From Spirochaetales bacterium (GTDB lineage: Bacteria > Spirochaetota > Spirochaetia > SZUA-6 > JAFGRV01), in assembly GCA_016928415.1 (NCBI GenBank), contig JAFGKU010000054.1, forward strand, positions 1 to 33,438: DNA of 33,438 bases. Direction: 5' to 3'. The translations under genes and the position numbers were made by a program. Positions within the stretch are counted from its first letter, which is position 1. Each line of letters begins with the position of its first letter. Positions 14,585-22,954 of this stretch are shown piece by piece. The notes beneath the pieces are model-generated. The model made no database searches. It saw nothing but the letters and a program-made list of their open reading frames with translations, and was not told where the DNA came from.

Positions 14585-16512
14585 GCGGCGCCATGACAGC
14601 TCATTCCTTGCTGGATACAATAAAAACATACGAAGATTTCAAAAAAATCCCGGAAAACGAACTCCCCCGGCTTGCCCTGGAAATACGCAATTATATAGTG
14701 GACGTTGTGAGTAAAAACGGCGGCCACCTTGCTTCAAACCTCGGTTCCGTCGAGTTGACCCTGGCCCTTCATCATGTATTCGACTCACCCGTGGACAAAA
14801 TTATCTTTGATGTCGGCCACCAATGCTATACGCATAAAATCATTACCGGCAGAAAGGATGAATTCAGGAACCTGCGTAAAATGAACGGCATAAGCGGATT
14901 TCCCAGGCGGATTGAAAGCAGCCATGACATAGTTGATACGGGCCATGCGTCAACATCGATTTCGGTGGCATTGGGGATCCTGACAGGCCAGCAGCATCAG
15001 GAAAACAATAACAAGGTGATTGCCGTTATCGGAGACGGTTCCCTGACGGGCGGGATGGCCCTGGAAGCCCTGAATTACACGGGGCACACGGGCAAGAACC
15101 TCATCATCGTGGTCAATGACAATACCATGTCTATTTCAAAAAATGTCGGCGCTTTGTCCAGTTACCTGTCCCGCATTACGGCGACCGGTTTCTACCAGGG
15201 TTTTCAAAGGCATTTTGATAATATGGTTAAAAGAATTCCTTTCCTTGGTAAACACCTTTTCAATCTGGTTTTCCGGCTCAAAAAGGGATTGAAGGCATTC
15301 CTGTTCAGGGACAGCCTGTTCTCGGATTTTGGATTTGATTACATCGGTCCCATAAACGGGCATAATATCCGGCTGATGACCAAAATTTTCCGCAATGTAA
15401 GGCAAATGAACAAGCCCGTTGTCGTCCATGTAAAAACCCGCAAGGGAAAAGGGTATTCGCATGCCGAGTGCGACCCGACATTGTTTCACGGGGTGAGCGC
15501 CTTCTCAATAGTTGACGGTAAAATAGAAAAAAAGAAGAGTCTTTCGTTCACCGAGGCTTTTTCGGAAACCATTATGACACTGGGCCGGGAAGACGAACGC
15601 ATTATTGCGATTACGGCGGCGATGTCCGCCGGGACCGGTCTTACCTACTTCCAATCCTGTTTCGCGGACCGTTTCTTTGATGTCGGTATCGCCGAAGAGC
15701 ATGCCGTCACCTTTTCATCGGGTCTTGCCATCGCGGGTTTGCGGCCGGTCGTGGCCATTTATTCCACCTTCATGCAAAGGGCCGTTGACCAGGTTATACA
15801 TGATATTGCCCTTCCGGGACTGCCCGTCATCATAGCCATGGACCGTTCCGGGATTGTGGAAGGGGATGGTGAAACCCACCAGGGGCTTTTTGATATAGCC
15901 TTGTTCAAGGGTATCCCCAACATGACACTCGTATCGCCTGCCAATAAAACCGAGATGGAATTACTGCTGCGGTATGCCCTTACCTTGAAAAGCCCCTTTG
16001 CCATACGGTATCCTAAAGCACTCTGCGGGCCTGAAATGCCGGAGCTTTCCCTGCCCGTTAAAGGGGGCCGGGGAGTGTTTGTCAGGAGCTGTGATTCCGA
16101 TACGCTGATAATCACGACGGGAGGCCTGTTAAGCGAGGCGCTGGAGGCGGCCAATCAACTGGCTCAGAAACAGATTCTTATTGATGTTTACAACTTGAGG
16201 TTCCTGAAACCGATAGATACGGACCATTTCAGGAAAATCATTTTTCCTTATACCCGGATATTTATTGTTGAAGACGGGGCAGCCGCCGGCGGTATAGGGG
16301 AATCATTAATAAAATTAATTTTTGAATGCAAGCAGAATATTATGGTCAGGCAACTCGCCGTGCCCGACCGGTTCATTCCTCACGGGTCCCGCAAAGAGCT
16401 TTTAGCCATGCTCCGTCTGGATTGCAACGGGATTGCGGAAACAGTATCGGAAATGATTGAATCAAATACCGAGGATAATTCGGGTAGATCCTTAAAATAT
16501 ACAAACCAGTAA
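14581..16512 (+). CDS. dxs: 1-deoxy-D-xylulose-5-phosphate synthase, 643 aa
   Basis: Dxs condenses pyruvate and glyceraldehyde-3-phosphate, using thiamine diphosphate, in the first step of the MEP isoprenoid pathway. Visible features are DVGHQCY (H80), the ThDP/Mg motif GDGSLTGG (151-158) with the later NDNTMSISKNVGALS, the catalytic E372 in GIAEEHAV, and MDRSGIVEGDGETHQG. The three-domain order and length are normal. Start: ATG 14581 overlaps the flgH-like stop, giving coupled translation; ATG 14593 is an alternative. MiaA upstream uses dimethylallyl diphosphate, a product of this pathway, so this stretch loosely groups isoprenoid supply and use. Confidence 0.95.
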   Translation: MSGAMTAHSLLDTIKTYEDFKKIPENELPRLALEIRNYIVDVVSKNGGHLASNLGSVELTLALHHVFDSPVDKIIFDVGHQCYTHKIITGRKDEFRNLRKMNGISGFPRRIESSHDIVDTGHASTSISVALGILTGQQHQENNNKVIAVIGDGSLTGGMALEALNYTGHTGKNLIIVVNDNTMSISKNVGALSSYLSRITATGFYQGFQRHFDNMVKRIPFLGKHLFNLVFRLKKGLKAFLFRDSLFSDFGFDYIGPINGHNIRLMTKIFRNVRQMNKPVVVHVKTRKGKGYSHAECDPTLFHGVSAFSIVDGKIEKKKSLSFTEAFSETIMTLGREDERIIAITAAMSAGTGLTYFQSCFADRFFDVGIAEEHAVTFSSGLAIAGLRPVVAIYSTFMQRAVDQVIHDIALPGLPVIIAMDRSGIVEGDGETHQGLFDIALFKGIPNMTLVSPANKTEMELLLRYALTLKSPFAIRYPKALCGPEMPELSLPVKGGRGVFVRSCDSDTLIITTGGLLSEALEAANQLAQKQILIDVYNLRFLKPIDTDHFRKIIFPYTRIFIVEDGAAAGGIGESLIKLIFECKQNIMVRQLAVPDRFIPHGSRKELLAMLRLDCNGIAETVSEMIESNTEDNSGRSLKYTNQ

Positions 16513-16533
16513 AGGTTTCTTTTCAAATTCCCG

Positions 16534-17364
16534 TTATGATTTTTTTCGGGATTTCATGATATCCCTGAGTTCTTTGCCTTTTTCTGCAATGCTCTTGTCA
16601 TCCGCTTCCATCATGTCATCATAGAGGTAGTTTGAATTCCTGACAATGAAACTGTCCCCTGTAAAGAAGTCGGACGGAAGTGTCGCAAACTGGACCAGAA
16701 AGGTATCCGCGATTTTTTTCAGGAGCCCGGGATAACTTTCGACCAGCAGGCTGCCTTTATTGTATATGGACTGTACGAGGTGGCTGTAACGTTTAAAAGC
16801 CGCAGCGTCCCCCGTATTTACCGTACTCATTGCAAAACTCATCTGGAGTTCTTCCAGGAAAGAATCTTCATCCCCCTTGTGCGAATCTTCAAAGGCCTGT
16901 TCGAACCGCGATTTGAATCTGTTTTCCATCCAATCGGCGTGTTCCGCCTCGGAAAGGCTGGCCGGCGCTTCCATTGGTATTTCCTGGTGAAGGGACGGCG
17001 GGAATCCCTTTTCCCTGATGTGTGAAGTGAGTTTCGCCCAGGTTTCACCGTCACTGTACGGTACCAGGGCTCCTCCCATGGTTCCGCCTGCCGCCAGCTG
17101 TTTGAACTGGGTTTCATTTTCCTCCGTATCTTTCTTGAATTCATTTTCTTCATAATCGAAAACCCTGACAACAGCATCGTTGCGGGGAACGTAACACCAG
17201 AAGGAGACGTTTTCTTCAACGTTTTTAATTCGTATATAATTGGCTCCAGGAGGCACGAGGCTGAAACCACGGAATCCTCCCTTTACCTTGAATATGTGCC
17301 TGTTTAACTGTACTTCTTCCTTGGGAATATCCCGTAAAATGATGAATCCGGTATTTTCAGACAT
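16534..17364 (-). CDS. AAR2-like protein, 276 aa
   Basis: The product resembles the eukaryotic U5 snRNP assembly factor AAR2 along both of its domains. In the N-terminal beta-rich half there is GFIILRDIP (6-14), FRGFSLVPPGANYI (31-44, compare the family's FkGvkxIPPGxHf) and VPYSDGETWAKLTSHI (101-116, compare the family's Lx-PYP...W..LT..I). In the C-terminal helical half, ELQMSFAMSTVNTGDAAAF (172-190) matches the LQ.AF.....GN..AFE.WK block. No signal peptide or membrane span is seen. The start at 17364 is chosen because AAGGAGG lies 6 bases upstream and a TTGAAA-N17-TATTAT promoter overlaps the longer alternative start at 17424. The gene is alone, convergent with dxs. Function in bacteria is unknown. 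Confidence 0.6.
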   Translation of the reverse strand: MSENTGFIILRDIPKEEVQLNRHIFKVKGGFRGFSLVPPGANYIRIKNVEENVSFWCYVPRNDAVVRVFDYEENEFKKDTEENETQFKQLAAGGTMGGALVPYSDGETWAKLTSHIREKGFPPSLHQEIPMEAPASLSEAEHADWMENRFKSRFEQAFEDSHKGDEDSFLEELQMSFAMSTVNTGDAAAFKRYSHLVQSIYNKGSLLVESYPGLLKKIADTFLVQFATLPSDFFTGDSFIVRNSNYLYDDMMEADDKSIAEKGKELRDIMKSRKKS

Positions 17365-17395
17365 GACATCCTCCTTGGATAAGATGTTACCTTTA

Positions 17396-17424
17396 ATAAT
17401 AACTTTTCTGGAATATAATTTCAA
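17396..17424 (-). promoter_or_regulatory. Promoter of the AAR2-like gene
   Basis: On the minus strand TTGAAA (17419-17424), a 17-base spacer and TATTAT (17396-17401) form a good sigma-70 promoter. Transcription should begin near 17389, giving a leader of about 25 bases that carries AAGGAGG (17371-17377). Confidence 0.7.
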
Positions 17425-17560
17425 TAGACTACTTAAGAAGATTGTTTAAAGAGATTTTTTTGCGTTTAAAAAGACACCTAACGCACTGTTAAACTACTTT
17501 ATTGTCTGTGCGTCACTCTCGGAATGCCGTGTCTGTGAAAGGAACCTATATCTACCGGGA

Positions 17561-17600
17561 GATAAAAAATGCCCGGCAGTGTATCCTGCCGGGCATTTCT
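17561..17600 (-). terminator. Intrinsic terminator after the GH16 gene (possibly bidirectional)
   Basis: A perfect 13-base-pair stem (17567-17579 with 17586-17598, core GCCCGGCAG/CTGCCGGGC) closes a 6-base loop. On the minus strand it is followed by a T-run (revcomp of the A-run at 17564-17569). It ends the GH16 transcript 30 bases after its stop. On the plus strand the tract TTTCTTAA is weaker. Confidence 0.85.
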
Positions 17601-17628
17601 TAATCGATATTTTACTGCATGGGAACGG

Positions 17629-20600
17629 CTAACGTTGCGCCCAAATTTCCCATTCGGCCAGCTGCAGGATGGTTCCCGAGTTGTTGTTCATGCTGAGCCG
17701 GTAATAATTATAGGCCGCCGTATTGGTGAAAGTGAATTCCCGCGTCTGGAAGCGGTTGGGAAAGTCCTCGCCACTGCGGGTATCCAGGGTTGCCCAGGTA
17801 GAACCGTTGGTCGAACCCTGTAAAGTCCAGGAATACGGGTCACGTTCCGCGGCATCGTTGGCCGAGGTAATCGTGTATCTGGTTGCCACAGAGGATGCAT
17901 CCTGCGTGAACTGAACCCAGCCGGAAGCATGGAATGTCAGGTATTTTGTATTGACATTATTATCCGTCAGTTTGGTAATGTCTTCGCCGGACGGGGAATC
18001 TGAGTATTGGGCACTTACCGTGCCGCCCAGGTCAGTAATGTCTGCAAGCGCTATTGTAGTGGGCGTAGGGGAGGCGGTATTTACCGGTGTATTGGCCGGC
18101 GTCGGGCTTGAAGTGACGTTATCATACGTTGTACCGAAAATTTCCCATTCAGCCAGCTGAAGGATGGTCCCCGAGTTGTTGTTCATATTGAGCCTGTAAT
18201 AAGTATAGGCCGCCGTATTGGTGAAAGTGAATTCCCGCGTCTGGAAGCGGTTGGGAAAGTCCTCGCCGCTGCGGCTGTCCAGTGTTGTCCATGTTGAACC
18301 GTTGGTCGAACCCTGAAAAGTCCAGGAATACGGGTCACGTTCCGCGGCATCGTTGGCTGAAGTGATCGTGTATTTTGAAATCACGGATGACATACTCTGA
18401 TTGAACTGGACCCAGCCGGAAGCGTGGAATGTCAGGTATTTTGTATTGATATTGTTGTCCGTCAGTTTGGCAATGTCTTCACCGGACGGGGAGTCTGTGT
18501 ATTGTGCGCTTACCGTACCGCCCAGGTCTGTAATGTCTGTAAGGACTGTTGTTGTGGGCGTAGGACTGGCGGTATTTACCGGCGTATTGGTAGGCGTCAG
18601 GGTAGATGTATTCGAGGGAGAATTTGTCGGCGTTGGTGTATTTGCCGGGGTATCCGTGGGAGTACTGGTTTCTATAAGAGATTTCTTAACATTTATCCAG
18701 TTTACATTAAAACCGTCCGTTTCCATGTAAAGGGTAAGGACATGGCTTCCGGAAGTGAGATTTACGCCTGTTTTCGTAACCGTGGTCCAGGTTTGCCAGC
18801 CGCCGGTGGCAGGAACGGACATGGCGTTCGTGATGTTTACTCCGTCGTTCTCCATATGGATTGTGGAAGTGCCGGCGTCCTGTCTTGCCACCCGCACTTC
18901 GATATCGTAAAGGTTCGTTGCCTCGACATTGACATTGAAGCTCAGGTATTCGCCTGCCGCCGTCCAGCCGACATTGTAGCCGCCTTCGCCGCAGGCTTCA
19001 ATATCCACATCGTCCGACCGGTAGGCTCCGCCTGAATTGCCGGCTGTCGTATCATAAAAGGCGTCATAGTCTTCCGCCTCGAGGAGACCGGGAATCGGAT
19101 ATCCCGGTGGATTGGTCGGTGTGGGAGTGGAGGTGGGTGTTGCTGAATTCGTAGGAGTCTGTGAAGCAGTGGAAGTTGGAGTATTCGTTGGAGTCGATGT
19201 ATGGGTGGGGGTAGCCGTTGCTGTAGTGTTTGTCGGCGTAGGGGTGTTTGTCGGGGTATTTGTGGGAGTACTGGTTTCCATCGGGGATTTTATAACGTTT
19301 ATCCAGTTTACATTGAAACCGTCCGTTTCCATGTAACAGGTAAAAACATGGCCTCCGGAAGTGAGATTCACGCCTGTTTTCGTGATCGTGGTCCAGGTTT
19401 GCCAGCCGCCGGTGGCAGGTACCGACATGGCGTCGGTGATGTTTACACCGTCGTTCTCAATATGGATTACGGAAGCGCCGGCATCCTGTCTTGCCACCCG
19501 CACTTCGATGTCGTAAAGGCCTGTCGCCTCGACATTGACATTGAAACTCAGGTATTCGCCTGCCGCCGTCCAGCCGACATTGTAGCCGCCTTCGCCGCAG
19601 GCTTCAATATCCACATCGTCCGACCGGTAGGCCCCGCCTGAATTGCCGGCCGTCGTATCGTAAAAGGCGTCATAGTCTTCCGCCTCGAGCAGACCGGGGA
19701 TTGGATTTCCAACGGGATTTGTGGGTGTGGGAGTAGGGGTGCATGTTGCCGTATCCGTGGGTGTCCGGGTTGCCGTTCCTGTAGGGGTGGATGTAGCCGT
19801 GACCGTTGATGTCGGGCTGAACGTGGGCGGCTGGGTCGGGTTCGTTCCCCATTTGTCCAGTTCCGCTGTCGTTCCGCCTGACCAGTAGATATTGTCTATC
19901 CCGATGGACGAGATACCGCCGTCGACACCGAGAAGTTCAAACGTATGGTACACTTCGAACAGGTCCAGGTTGCTTTGGGCCAGAATCGTACTTACCGGCA
20001 CGCTTATCATCTGCCATGAGCCGTTCCTGACGAATCCGTACGGGTCGTTTCCGTTTTCAAATGTCAGCCAGTACTGGCCGACATTTTGCCGGCTGCCGCT
20101 TTTGATTCCCACCTTGAACTTCACGGTGGAGGAAGTTTTCAATGCGAAATTGAAATACCCGTTCCTGAAGGCCGTCATGTTCAGTTTTTCCGTGGCGGTA
20201 AACGACAGCCCGAACCAGGTGAGAGCGCCTGAGTAATTCAATGATTCCGTGCCTTCGTAAGCCGCACCGGATTGGGCAGTCAGCGTGTTTTCCCAGACAA
20301 AGATTTCACCGTCTGTTCCCAGTACAAAATCACCTGCTGTTTTATTGGCCGATGATTCGGAATACACGGCGTAATTGCCGTTTTGGGGGATGGGCCTGTT
20401 GAGCAGGACGTCCGTCCAGTAGATATTATCAAATTCAATTGTAAAAGTCTCGTTTGGGGCATCACCCACAATATAGAAGAACATATTCACGGTTTTAAAA
20501 TCGGCTCCTTCCATCAGGCTCAATGGAAGCGTAACATGACTCCATGAACCGTCCCTCCTGAGACCGAATTTTTCTTCGCCCTCTGCGAACTGATAAGCGC

Positions 20601-21837
20601 CATTCCCTCCCAGCTTGCTTCCGATTCCGATCGAAAAAGCTTTCTGGGACGTTGTTTTAATATCCGCGTGCAGGTGGCCGGCGCCGTATCTTTCCATGTT
20701 ATGGTAATTTTCGCTCTGGATGCCGAGGCCGAACCATAAGGCAGGATCCACGTTTTGAAAGGCATACGATTCGCTTCCTTCCGAAGGAGACCCGCCCTGG
20801 GCGGCCGTCATCGTGTCTTCCCAGACATAGAGCTGAACATCCGTACCAAAGGCGACACCGTCCGCTACCGGTGTTGTCTCCGTCGCCACACCGAAGGTGC
20901 CCGATTTCCGGGTTGAGGCATCGCCTAAAAAAAGCGTGTGGTCGGCATCGGGTTTCTGGTAGACCTTAACATAATCGATGTACATGGCTGCCGGCAGAGG
21001 GGCTGTCATTGCCGCGGGGTCAAGAATGCCGGTGATGGAACCGCAGACAGCGAGATTGATGATGAGGAATTCAGGATAATGGAATTCTTCGAGTGAAGCG
21101 GAAGCTCCTGCGGAAATATCAAATGTGTAGAAGGGGGTGGATTCGGAATCTATGTAAATGTTGATTTTTTCAGGTGTCCATTCATACCAGTATGTGTGGT
21201 ATTCGCCGAGGCCTGGATTCATTTCCTTGACAATGATCGGCTCGGGCGGCGTGTTCCATGGATTGGGATACATCGTGTAGTAATTCCACGGGTCGGCTAC
21301 ATCGTTCTCATAGCACCAGTGTACGCGCGGTGCTATGGCTGAATTGACCGAACCGTTGGCTATGAATTCGGTCAAACCCGCTTCAAAGACATCCACTTCT
21401 CCGCAGGCCGGCCATTGAGGCGTAACATCGCCCAAAAGCCACAGGGCAGGCCATAAACCGTTGGCGAGACTGGGCATCTTCAGACGGACTTCCATTATTC
21501 CGTAACGGAAACTGACCCTTCCCGAGGTTTGAACCCTTCCCGATGTAAAAGGATAGCCGTTTTCCAGTGCTTCCCTGTGTGCTTCGAGAATCAGGTTCCC
21601 GTCGGCCAGGCGGACATTTTTGGGCCTGTCCGTGTAAAATTGTTTTTCCTGGTTTGAACCGGTGTTCCAGATGCCGACTCCGGCATCATACGTCCAGTAA
21701 TCGGGATTTAATTTTGCGTCCGTAAAATTATCGCTCCAGATCAGGTCATAACCTGTTAAATTAATGGCGTAGACCGAAATGGAGACGAATACAAACAGAC
21801 ACAATAAAAAAGTTTTTTGTTTTCCTGTTTTGAACAT
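17629..21837 (-). CDS. Secreted multimodular GH16 endo-beta-1,3-glucanase (laminarinase type), 1402 aa
   Basis: An exported enzyme expected to cleave beta-1,3- or mixed-linked glucans. A signal peptide (about 1-24, LLCLFVFVSISVYA) precedes a GH16 domain (about 28-295) with catalytic GEVDVFE: nucleophile E147, D149, acid/base E152. Two related beta-sandwich modules follow (about 299-480 and 481-651, each ending in a DNIYW motif). A Thr/Pro linker comes next, then a CBM6-like module (about 713-850), a linker, a second near-identical CBM6-like module (915-1052), a linker, and two near-identical discoidin (F5/8 type C, CBM32-like) modules (about 1100-1236 and 1265-1402). No anchor is seen, so it is probably released or held through its binding modules. 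AAGGAG lies 11 bases before the ATG. Confidence 0.9.
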   Translation of the reverse strand: MFKTGKQKTFLLCLFVFVSISVYAINLTGYDLIWSDNFTDAKLNPDYWTYDAGVGIWNTGSNQEKQFYTDRPKNVRLADGNLILEAHREALENGYPFTSGRVQTSGRVSFRYGIMEVRLKMPSLANGLWPALWLLGDVTPQWPACGEVDVFEAGLTEFIANGSVNSAIAPRVHWCYENDVADPWNYYTMYPNPWNTPPEPIIVKEMNPGLGEYHTYWYEWTPEKINIYIDSESTPFYTFDISAGASASLEEFHYPEFLIINLAVCGSITGILDPAAMTAPLPAAMYIDYVKVYQKPDADHTLFLGDASTRKSGTFGVATETTPVADGVAFGTDVQLYVWEDTMTAAQGGSPSEGSESYAFQNVDPALWFGLGIQSENYHNMERYGAGHLHADIKTTSQKAFSIGIGSKLGGNGAYQFAEGEEKFGLRRDGSWSHVTLPLSLMEGADFKTVNMFFYIVGDAPNETFTIEFDNIYWTDVLLNRPIPQNGNYAVYSESSANKTAGDFVLGTDGEIFVWENTLTAQSGAAYEGTESLNYSGALTWFGLSFTATEKLNMTAFRNGYFNFALKTSSTVKFKVGIKSGSRQNVGQYWLTFENGNDPYGFVRNGSWQMISVPVSTILAQSNLDLFEVYHTFELLGVDGGISSIGIDNIYWSGGTTAELDKWGTNPTQPPTFSPTSTVTATSTPTGTATRTPTDTATCTPTPTPTNPVGNPIPGLLEAEDYDAFYDTTAGNSGGAYRSDDVDIEACGEGGYNVGWTAAGEYLSFNVNVEATGLYDIEVRVARQDAGASVIHIENDGVNITDAMSVPATGGWQTWTTITKTGVNLTSGGHVFTCYMETDGFNVNWINVIKSPMETSTPTNTPTNTPTPTNTTATATPTHTSTPTNTPTSTASQTPTNSATPTSTPTPTNPPGYPIPGLLEAEDYDAFYDTTAGNSGGAYRSDDVDIEACGEGGYNVGWTAAGEYLSFNVNVEATNLYDIEVRVARQDAGTSTIHMENDGVNITNAMSVPATGGWQTWTTVTKTGVNLTSGSHVLTLYMETDGFNVNWINVKKSLIETSTPTDTPANTPTPTNSPSNTSTLTPTNTPVNTASPTPTTTVLTDITDLGGTVSAQYTDSPSGEDIAKLTDNNINTKYLTFHASGWVQFNQSMSSVISKYTITSANDAAERDPYSWTFQGSTNGSTWTTLDSRSGEDFPNRFQTREFTFTNTAAYTYYRLNMNNNSGTILQLAEWEIFGTTYDNVTSSPTPANTPVNTASPTPTTIALADITDLGGTVSAQYSDSPSGEDITKLTDNNVNTKYLTFHASGWVQFTQDASSVATRYTITSANDAAERDPYSWTLQGSTNGSTWATLDTRSGEDFPNRFQTREFTFTNTAAYNYYRLSMNNNSGTILQLAEWEIWAQR
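17640..18060 (-). repeat. Tandem domain repeat, discoidin module copy 2
   Basis: This part of the GH16 gene repeats 18135-18555 with a period of 495 bases (165 codons). The two are almost identical at DNA level over long runs, including the segment encoding GEDFPNRFQTREFTFTNTAA, which points to recent duplication or gene conversion. Confidence 0.85.
18135..18555 (-). repeat. Tandem domain repeat, discoidin module copy 1
   Basis: Partner of the copy at 17640-18060, 495 bases apart. The copies are separated by a short Thr/Pro linker (TSSPTPANTPVNTASPTPTT). Confidence 0.85.
18661..19092 (-). repeat. Tandem domain repeat, CBM6-like module copy 2
   Basis: Repeats 19267-19698 with a period of exactly 606 bases (202 codons), linker included. 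The start of the encoded module (LLEAEDYDAFYDTTAGNSGG) is identical in both copies. Confidence 0.85.
19267..19698 (-). repeat. Tandem domain repeat, CBM6-like module copy 1
   Basis: Partner of the copy at 18661-19092. The two differ mainly by scattered single-base changes, while the Thr/Pro linkers around them differ more. Confidence 0.85.
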
Positions 21838-22153
21838 AAAAATTTAATCTCCTTACTTAAATTTATAACTTATTGTGCTTGTTTAACGAGAAAATTAGAT
21901 TATTAAGTTGCCCCCTTTATAAAGTCTTAGATTAACCCCTGTATCAATTTAATGCATTATGATAGCATAGATCTTCGTTTTTGTCTGCAATTTCTTTGTT
22001 TTTTTATGATCTATCTTTAATAATTTCGGATACTACCCACCTTGACAAACCTCCTTTGCGGACTAAAATGCTAAAAATAAGGTTGTTTTTCAGGTCAGGT
22101 GATGTGGACCCTTATAAGCTTGTAGACCCGGGAAGCAACTAAAAGGAGAATTT
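21838..22153. promoter_or_regulatory. Divergent intergenic region between the glucanase gene and cdaA
   Basis: This 316-base AT-rich region contains the ribosome binding site of the glucanase gene (AAGGAG, revcomp of 21849-21854) and, on the plus strand, the cdaA promoter. No clear minus-strand promoter could be chosen among several AT-rich candidates. No gene was seen. Confidence 0.5.
22042..22069 (+). promoter_or_regulatory. Sigma-70 promoter of the cdaA operon
   Basis: TTGACA (22042-22047), a 16-base spacer and TAAAAT (22064-22069). Transcription should start near 22076, giving a leader of about 78 bases before the TTG start codon. Confidence 0.7.
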
Positions 22154-22954
22154 TTGGACGCTTTATTGCGAAGCTGGATATTCAGCACGGTTCTCAGGCC
22201 GGCCCTGGATGTTCTTTTATTGGCTTTTATCATATACAAGGGATATCAGATGCTCGTCCAGACAAGAGCAATACAGCTCATAAAAGGGGCATTCCTGCTC
22301 GTTTTTATCAGTTTCCTTTCCTTTTTTTTCCAACTCAAGACACTTTCCTGGATATTGGGCCTTTTAGGTCCGGGAATTATTATTTTCGTAGGCATTATTT
22401 TTCAGCCGGAGCTTAGAAAGATTTTTACCAAAATCGGTGAGGACAACTGGTTTAAATTCAAATCCATTGCCAAGAAGTATCATTTTGAATCCGTTCTCAA
22501 TTCCGCGGAAGTCCTCTCCTCGCGAAAACGAGGAAGCCTTATCGTGATTATGCGTAAAATCGGGTTGAAGAATATCATTGAAACAGGAACACGTCTTGAT
22601 GCCAAGTTATCCACAAGCCTTATACTGACGCTTTTCACCCAGGACACTCCCCTCCATGACGGTGCCTGCGTGATATCAGAGGACAAGATAGTGGCCGCGG
22701 GCTGCTTTCTCCCCCTCTCGGAACAAACGGATATACGGAAAAGTTTCGGTACCAGGCACAGGGCAGCCCTGGGATTGACCGAGGAGACGGATGCCGTCGT
22801 GATCGTTGTTTCGGAAGAAACGGGCGCCATATCCCTTGCGTATGATGCCAACCTCTATTATGACCTGTCCATCGAGGAAATTTCCAAGAGAATAAAGATC
22901 CTTTTTGAATACAGCGCCGAAGAAGAGGAAGAGGAAGAAGCTATTGAACTTTAG
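22154..22954 (+). CDS. cdaA: Diadenylate cyclase CdaA, 266 aa
   Basis: CdaA makes cyclic di-AMP from two ATP molecules at the inner membrane. Three hydrophobic helices occupy about residues 8-90. The cyclase domain has the DGA motif (169-171 in TPLHDGACVIS) and the GTRHRAALGLTE motif (199-210), both needed for ATP binding and catalysis. The start is TTG 22154 with AAAGGAGA 5 bases upstream. The C-terminus ends in a Glu-rich run (seven Glu in a row) whose DNA also serves as the purine-rich ribosome binding site of cdaR. c-di-AMP commonly controls potassium and osmotic balance, which is interesting given a possible compatible-solute locus in the same window. Confidence 0.92.
   Translation: MDALLRSWIFSTVLRPALDVLLLAFIIYKGYQMLVQTRAIQLIKGAFLLVFISFLSFFFQLKTLSWILGLLGPGIIIFVGIIFQPELRKIFTKIGEDNWFKFKSIAKKYHFESVLNSAEVLSSRKRGSLIVIMRKIGLKNIIETGTRLDAKLSTSLILTLFTQDTPLHDGACVISEDKIVAAGCFLPLSEQTDIRKSFGTRHRAALGLTEETDAVVIVVSEETGAISLAYDANLYYDLSIEEISKRIKILFEYSAEEEEEEEAIEL

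Noticed and set aside
17365-17424. A longer N-terminus for the AAR2-like protein starting at 17424
   Set aside because: A good promoter (17396-17424) overlaps it, and the start at 17364 has an excellent ribosome binding site.
18401-19641. Several plus-strand frames rich in Val and Gly opposite the glucanase gene
   Set aside because: They are mirror frames of the Thr/Pro linkers and repeated modules of the minus-strand glucanase, with no start signals of their own.
17640-19698. Repeats resembling a CRISPR or other regular array
   Set aside because: The repeats are long in-frame domain copies (periods 495 and 606 bases) within one gene.
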